In this document: one piece after another, positions 57,927-64,000 of the stretch | How positions within the stretch are numbered: position 1 is the first letter of the stretch | Layout of the letters: each line of letters begins with the position of its first letter | Source: Seiridium cupressi | Lineage: Eukaryota; Ascomycota; Sordariomycetes; Amphisphaeriales; Sporocadaceae | Assembly (NCBI GenBank): GCA_036674765.1 | Contig: JARVKI010000029.1 | Coordinates: forward strand, 124,001-188,000 | DNA length: 64,000 bases | Direction of reading: 5' to 3' | The notes under the pieces: model-generated | The model's input: the letters and a program-made list of their open reading frames with translations, nothing else | Database searches by the model: none | What the model was told of the DNA's origin: nothing | Translations under genes and position numbers: made by a program

Positions 57927-58337
57927 ATACCCTAGCATTGTTACGGTGTCCACATGACGATCATGGGATGGGTTTCCCGACGAGTTCACGACATCTAGAC
58001 TCACGAAAAATTGGGGGTTTATAGATCTGATATACTGGTCAATGGAACGAAACTCATGAGACAGTATCAACTTGCAAGCACATGTGTGACTGAACTTGGT
58101 GAAATACCATTTTCAATCATCTTAAAAGGTAAGCATAGCGGTTTTCCTACTTCGTCCCATCTTCCCCGTCGCGATGATTTGAACAAAACCACAAACGAGC
58201 TTTTTAACCCTGAACTCTTTTGAAGATTGTGATCACCACCCTATGAGCGACAGTATCAAATCTATATCATTATGTTTTACAGGAGTAGTGAGCCTATGCT
58301 AACTCGTTCCAAGTCTTTAGGTGCCAGAATTTGTACA
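57927..58337. other. Convergent 3' region
   Basis: Presumed 3' UTRs of P0 and msh1. Nothing else seen. Confidence 0.5.
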
Positions 58338-61300
58338 CTATCCAACAGTGGCAAATGCTTCCTTGCTTGAAGCATTGATGCTCTCCGTCTCGTCGTTCTC
58401 TGCCCCCTCTCTTCCTTCACCTTTGCCAAGAATCTCCTTGGCCACCTTGATGGCCGCCTCCGGCAAACCAGCCAGTTTGGCGACCTTGAGGGCATGACTC
58501 TGCTCATTTGTTCCCTTTCGTAATTTGTGCACGTAGACGAAACCGCCCCGTCCATCCTCTGCCACATCCGTACAATAACACTCAACCTCTCCTCCCTGGT
58601 CGACGTGCATGTTCTTCTGTCTCATCAGACGCGCCAACTCGTGGAAATGCGTAGCAAACAGGGCTCGACATTTGTTCACCATGACCAAATGCCACAGCGC
58701 CGCAAACGCCACTGCTGTCCCGTCGTCTGGAGTAGTGCCCCGGCCGATCTCATCCATGATGACAAACGACCTCGAGGTTGCGGACCGTAGAATCTGTGCA
58801 GTCTCCAGCATCTCGACCATGAACGTGCTCTGATCGTTGTACAAGTTATCGGCAGAGCCTACCCTACTGAAGATGGCGTCCACGATGCCCATTTCTGCAT
58901 GAGCGGCGGGCACGAAACAGCCCGTCTGCGCGAGTATTGTAATGAGGGCGTTCTGCCGCAGGTATGTCGACTTGCCCGCCATGTTCGGACCTGTGATGAG
59001 CCACAGCCGGCCCTGCGACGGCGTGCCGACCAGGCAGTCGTTGGGCGAGAAGGAGCGGCCCGCTATGCGCAGGCCGAGCTCGACGGTCGGATGTCGGCCG
59101 GCGATGATCTTGTGGGATGTGTTGGAGGCCGACAGGATGGGCCGCACGAGCCCGTTCTCAACGGCGAGCCGCGCGAAGGATGTCGAAACGTCTAGCTCGT
59201 CGAGCACGGCGGCGTTGCGGCGCAGCTTGACCAGGTTCCGCACCACGTGCTCACGCAGCGAGGCGAAGATGCGCGTCTCTTCCGTCGAGATGGCGAAGCG
59301 AGTCTGGTGCAGCGACTGGCCGAGTGACGTCCATTCCGGAATGGCAAACGTCCGGGTGGAGCGTGAGGAGGTCAGTGGATGCATGGTCGCAGGGATCTGT
59401 TTGGTGTCTTTGCCCCTGACGTGCACGATGTGGCCGAGGTTAGGCGTCCAGCGGAGCGTGAGAGACGGAGTGGCAAACCGGCTGCTGAGAGTTTCGGTGA
59501 GTGTGGCTCGCTCGTGCAGGAGCGCGTCGAGTTCAGCATGCAAGGCGGACAGGGCTGGGCTCGCGCCGGGCTTCATGATGAAGGTCAGGTTGTCTGCATC
59601 GTAGTGGTCGCGGATTGACGTCGGCCTCCCGTTTCCGGACTTCTTGATCTTCGAGGCTGTGGACTTTGGCAAGATGGTGGCGGCCTCCTCGCTTGTGCCC
59701 TCGCTGCTCACGATATCCGAGGCGAGAGAGAGGAGTTGGCCGGTCTCGCTGTCCTCTAGCTGGTGCTGTGCAGAGATGCCATCTTCATCGATGGAGGAGC
59801 GGATGCGGTCGGCGAGCTTGGATGGCTCCTTGAGGGAGATACGCGTGATGAGGTCATGGAATGGATTTGCGTTCGTGGAAGAACTCTGTGAGGAAGATAA
59901 CAGCTGCACTATCTCTTCTGTGGCACGGATAGTGCTCGCCAAACCGACGAGATCATCTGGATCACCACGACCAAAGGCAAACTTTTGTACGAGACGTTGT
60001 GAGTCATGACTCCTCTTGAGCAGCTGTATGATTTCGTCTCGCAGATCTACTTGATTGATGAAATAGTCAACGAGATCCTGACGTTTAGTGATCGTCTCTA
60101 GACTGGTTGAAGGAGCACTGAGCCAATCATTGAGCAGTCTAGCACCGCTTTTCGTCACCGTCCTCCGAATGGCATGTAAAAGACTCCCCCTGAATGCGCC
60201 GTCTCGAATCGTCTGCTTGACCTCCAAAGACCGCATGCTATTTTTGTCAATGGTGAGGACCTGCAGGCTCTCGTGACGTATCGGCGGCTGGAGTTTCATG
60301 CTAAGACCGAGAAGTCGATCTCGGACGTACTGGAGCAGTAGACTACCTGCCTGAACTTCGTCCGCTGTAAAACTCTCGAGAGTGGTGGCGGAGACCTCCG
60401 ACTCCAACATGGGCGTCCATTCATGAGTGGGTAGTGGTGTAGTATGAGGCGTAAAAGTGAGGAGATGCTTGTCTTCAGCCAATATTGTAAAGACTGCATG
60501 GTTCTCCTGAGATTGCAAGGCCTTGTCCACGACGATCTCCCTTGGGGCAACTCTAGACAGAATAGATGACAATCCGGTGATCGTGGTCGATTGGGTATAG
60601 AACTGGCCAGTGGATATGTCAAGCCATGCGAGACCTACGGGCGCTGGCGTCAGAGATTTCTCTTCTGTGCTGGCTCTATCCCTCGCTACGCTCTTCTCCG
60701 CATCCACTACAATGTCTGGCGAGTCATCTAGGTGGATAGCCATAACATAGTTGTTTGCATAAGGGTCAATGAAGTTCTCATCGATCAATGTTCCTGGTGT
60801 GATGATACGTGTGACCTTCCTATCATGCATGAGGCCATTGGACTTGACTCTGTCTCCCGCATCGTTCGGAAACTCCTCGGCGATGGCAACATAGCAGTTG
60901 AAGTCTTGGACCAGTATCTTAAGGAAGCGATCCAATTGGAAGAAGGGGAAACCGGCCTACGTCTTTCGTTAGTATTGCTTGCTTTGGGAAATCATTGCTC
61001 GTCTGGCCACGGGTCCAGATCCACTCGACGGACTCGAACGGCCCACGGGTGTTTGTATAAACGAAGTACAAGCGAATTGGGGGCACACCAACCATAGCTA
61101 CCGGCCCAGCACTTGTCTTCTTGGATGCCACCTTCAAGTTCAGTAGAGGTCCATACTCCTCCGCATGCTCGAAGTAGAGCTCGTAGAACCCACCCACACG
61201 GGTCAACAGCACGCAGTTCTCAAACTTGGCCATGTTCCGTCGCGCCTGCAACACCACCGTCGGGTAGGCGGGCCCTTCATCCTGCTCGTCCTCCCCATCC

Positions 61301-61593
61301 TTCCCATCCTGCACCGACGGGAGGGGAGTTTCAGGCGGCTTGAGGGGGCCCTGAGGCAGATCTGCCAAATTGACAGTGGTTTTGGTCTTTTTGCCACGGA
61401 TCTGTTGCTGAGACCGTGGGCTGTTCATGAGCCTCACACATGTGCCGTGTGGTCGGGCCGCGGCGCCATCGTGGAAAGGCCTTGGTGATACCTGTGCTAG
61501 TGGGCTTGGATGCCTGGGGCGAACTGCCGCTGCCGACCTCAGGTCACACGTGGTGATACTGGAGACCAGCCGGCGACACGACGGGCTACGCAT
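58338..61593 (-). CDS. MSH1: Mitochondrial DNA mismatch repair protein MSH1 (MutS family)
   Basis: Exons 61093-61593 and 58338-60956 join in frame to 1039 residues, typical for fungal Msh1. The intron is 136 nt with an unusual GTTGGT donor, a good CTAAC branch site and a TAG acceptor; splicing creates the junction PVAM-AGFPFFQLDRFLK, which fits the family. The first 60 residues are Arg/Ser-rich (mitochondrial presequence). The mismatch-recognition Phe-x-Glu is in GGFYELYFEHA. The ATPase domain has Walker A GPNMAGKSTYLRQN (about residue 822), then SRVGSADNLYNDQSTFMVEM, Walker B FVIMDEIGRGTTPDDGTA (about 897) and LFATHFHELARLM. The protein binds mismatches and maintains mitochondrial DNA. The open frame extends to a TTG at 61602, but the first ATG is at 61593. 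Confidence 0.95.
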
Positions 61594-62394
61594 CGGGACC
61601 AATTGCCGCCGGCAGCTGGTGCCTCTTCTCGGGGACAGTGAACAGGCGGGACCGAGCGAAAGAACGAGTATTTGTAAGTGGTAAATGTCAAATACAAGCT
61701 ATGAAACTTTCGGAAATCTTTTAGCGGAATTCATTCATACTGTGCACGAGGTGCAGATCTGTGGGTGACTCCACGGTAAGAGCGCAAAGGCTACGAAGTT
61801 TATGCACTGTCCGACAGGGGTCACGCTCGTGCCTCTTTCGTCTGATTTGGAATTGCATACCAGCCTAGATCTGTATATTTGAAATAGTCTCCCAATGACA
61901 ACGAGCCAATATTCGGACCCGAGCCCAAGGATCCCGTCTGGTGGAGTCCGGCCCGGGGTCCTTTTGAGTTGATTTGCTCGATAGAGTATCATGGCCCAAC
62001 CGAACGTCTTATTTCCTGGATCTGGCGCTTCTAGTTCACAATAGGCCCCGTCCCCAAGATGCCTTCACCGCCCGTGCAAAACGTGCGTGTTTCATCGTCT
62101 CACGGGACCCTACCCGCTCTACAAATAAATGATCCCTCCAAATCAAGTGGCTCCATCTGAACTATATTCAGGGTATTGTAGTTGGTGGGTGCGCGTACAA
62201 GATGCTCGCCATCTGCCATGGTTCCAGCTTTTGAGGTTCTCAAGGTCCCCAGATGCGAGATGAGCTCATAGTAGCCGCTACTCCCTCTGTGTCCATCACT
62301 GCATCTACACTTTCTCCCATACACGCTCGTTTATCCTCTTTCCAGCGAACTTTTGCCTCTCGCTTTCGTGGATTGTGAAGTATAGCCAAAGACA
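61594..62394. other. Intergenic, msh1 promoter side
   Basis: Holds the msh1 promoter. Short frames only; no second gene recognised. Confidence 0.45.
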
Positions 62395-62700
62395 ATGGCC
62401 CAGCACAACGACCGTATATATATGGTGTCGAGTCAGCCAGCACAGATATCCGCCCCAATAACCAATCACCTTCCTTCTCGTCCACATCCAAGCGATGATG
62501 GACTCTGGAGGTCTGAATATGAACTACAGAAATATCACCGAAGGTCCTGCAAGTTGAGTCCTGTGGAATTGCAGTATAAGACTCTGCTAGCCCGCATGAT
62601 GGCTAGTAACTACAGCACGCGGTCACCAGAGAAGCCCTCAAGCAGGGGGACTCTGACAGCAAGCGCAGCCAACAATTTCATCGAGGACGTGCCATTCTAG
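62395..62700 (+). CDS. Small hypothetical protein
   Basis: A 101-codon frame starting MAQHNDRIYMVSSQPAQISA in a favourable context (A at -3, G at +4). The middle has a short helical stretch (KLSPVELQYKTLLARMMASN) and the end is NNFIEDVPF. No family is recognised, no intron is needed and no neighbour explains it. It could be a genuine small protein or a chance frame. Confidence 0.3.
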   Translation: MAQHNDRIYMVSSQPAQISAPITNHLPSRPHPSDDGLWRSEYELQKYHRRSCKLSPVELQYKTLLARMMASNYSTRSPEKPSSRGTLTASAANNFIEDVPF

Positions 62701-63295
62701 GAAAATGTTGTATTGGACACGGACATGTCAAAGACGACGTGGGAGGGGGGGATGCACAGTATTGGGATCCGTACTACATGGGGAGCCCAGAGGCCGGCAC
62801 GGGTTTGCAGGAGAGTTCCCCAGAGCCGATGGGCCAATGAGACCCTCAGGTGCATTCATTTGCATGGAGGAAACACGACGTTACGACATGCACTCGACAG
62901 ATCGACTTGGGTTACATCAAATATAATCAATTCCACCTGCGTTTCTTTCCGGTGCCTCTATCCCCCTAACGCCTGCGCAAAGCACTACCTGGGCAAATGA
63001 CGTGACGCTCTGGAGGTCATGGCGCAAAATTGCCAACAAAAAAATGCCGGAGTGAAACATTATTTGGCTCATCACAATGCCCTCATCGTCCTCGGTGCCT
63101 ATATATGTAGCCACCGCTTCATCGTACCATTCCAAGTCGATATGCAGATTGCGGTCTTTAATCATTAAACATCGCGCCATAAATGCTGTTCATCGTGACG
63201 CAGCAATGGTCGGTGGGTATTTGACCAGCTAGCAACGTCTAGTCATGCCCCGAAACCATTGACGAGGTCTATAGGAAAGCGAAAGGGGAACACAT
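62701..63295. other. Spacer, 3' side of the DnaJ gene
   Basis: Nothing coding is supported. It presumably holds the 3' UTR of the DnaJ-type gene. Confidence 0.45.
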
Positions 63296-64000
63296 TTACT
63301 GGGACGCGCACTGGACGCGCTCGCCATGCGGGTGGCCGTCCTCGTCGTCTTCGTCCATGCCGCCAGCTCCACCAAACGCTTTCTGCTGTTGTTGGGCATC
63401 CATTTCTTCGAGATCGGCGGGCTCGGTCATGGCCTCGCTGGGAGGCACGGCCTGCAGAGTTGGCCCGGGCAGGATCTTACGGAGTTGCTCGAAGGCTTCC
63501 TCGTTTTCGGTCCATCCCTTCTCGGGGAACTTGACAGAGAACTGAATGTACATGTTTCCGAAGTCGTGATGTCTTGGCGATGGCATACCTTGGCCACGGA
63601 TCATCTTCACGGCGTCTGCGCAAATTGTTAGCATATATTGCACAAACAGACACAGTATGGGAGAGGCTTACCAGGCGCAATTGCTTCACCGGGGAAAATG
63701 TCGACGCTGAGCCATCTCTCGTCGAGGTGCTCAATGTAGATGGTACCACCAGCCAGGGCTTGTACGAGCTCGATCTCGCATCTGTACAGTAGATCGTCTT
63801 CCTTGCGTGTGAAACGGGGGTGAGGCTTCTGCTCAATCTCGAAGACGACATCACCAGCCTGAACGCCAGGAGACTGGTCGCCTTCGCCACGGAACTCAAC
63901 CTTGGTGCCGCTTCGCACACCGCGATCGACATGTACATGGAGAACCTTGCGGTCAACAATGGTCTTCTTGCCGTTGCAGCCCTTGCATCGATCCTTGTCC
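63296..64000 (-). CDS. YDJ1: Ydj1-type DnaJ (Hsp40) co-chaperone, C-terminal part
   Basis: Truncated by the right edge; the N-terminal J-domain lies outside. Visible exons are 63672 to beyond 64000 and 63296-63615, joined by a 56-nt intron with a CTAAC branch site. The fragment starts inside the zinc-finger region (DKDRCKGCNGKKTIVD, last CxxCxGxG repeat), continues with the peptide-binding C-terminal domains (KVLHVHVDRGVRSGTKVEF, GDQSPGVQAGDVVFEIEQKP, HPRFTRKEDDLLYRCEIELV) and the dimerisation helix region, then a Gln/Gly/Glu-rich tail ending VQCASQ. The terminal CASQ is the CaaX box farnesylated in yeast Ydj1, so membrane-associated type I Hsp40 of the cytosol/ER surface is the expected role, stimulating Hsp70. 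Confidence 0.95.

Noticed and set aside
58942..59604. 220-codon plus-strand frame within msh1
   Set aside because: Lies opposite the conserved MutS core; antisense artefact.

Overview
This is a nuclear window from a filamentous ascomycete (Pezizomycotina). The evidence is short GT-AG introns of about 50-70 nt with CTAAC/CTGAC branch sites, families confined to or typical of these fungi (2EXR, Mug190-like SMP/C2 proteins, fungal APH kinases, Kelch-TM proteins), and conserved eukaryotic genes (ribosomal P0, Ydj1-type DnaJ, mitochondrial MutS, Def1). I cannot place the class or genus from sequence alone. No bacterial operon, CRISPR array, rRNA or intact transposon was seen.

Layout. 0-5 kb: a CSN8/PSD8/eIF3K-like hypothetical protein (+), a tRNA-Gln(TTG) with a 12-nt intron, and a ten-exon fungal membrane protein (-). 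5.6-9.4 kb: an NCS1 nucleobase/allantoin-type permease (-, seven exons including a 10-nt microexon), divergently paired with a flavin-reductase-like FMN protein (+). 10.7-14 kb: a 1081-residue intronless disordered protein with a C-terminal membrane anchor. 14-16.2 kb is nearly empty. 16.2-17.3 kb: a short-chain dehydrogenase pseudogene whose middle third is inverted. 17.7-18.4 kb: a three-finger C2H2-like protein. 18.9-22.9 kb: a Mug190/tricalbin-like lipid-transfer tether (-). 26.1-27.2 kb: a D-2-hydroxyacid dehydrogenase. 27.8-30.9 kb: the Def1 homologue (-). 32.4-39.6 kb: an unknown conserved protein, a Cys-rich fungal protein, a 2EXR protein and a Kelch-repeat membrane protein. 40.9-42.3 kb: an AN1-like finger joined to an aminoglycoside-phosphotransferase fold. 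42.3-47.5 kb is gene-poor. 47.6-52.4 kb: a Ser/Thr-rich protein, an F-box protein, a DUF4291 protein and a 68-residue three-exon protein. 55-64 kb is a housekeeping block: a conserved mitochondrial-type protein, ribosomal P0, MSH1 and, cut by the right edge, a Ydj1-type DnaJ with a CASQ farnesylation box.

Most genes are unrelated neighbours, as is usual in fungi. The only pair that looks functionally linked is the NCS1 permease with the flavin-reductase-like protein, which share a 0.77 kb divergent promoter. For the multi-exon models I checked that exon phases add up to an uninterrupted frame; junctions I am unsure of are stated. The most unusual object is the internally inverted SDR gene. 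The most interesting gene-structure feature is the seven-nucleotide last exon of ribosomal P0, which alone encodes the end of the conserved C-terminal tail.
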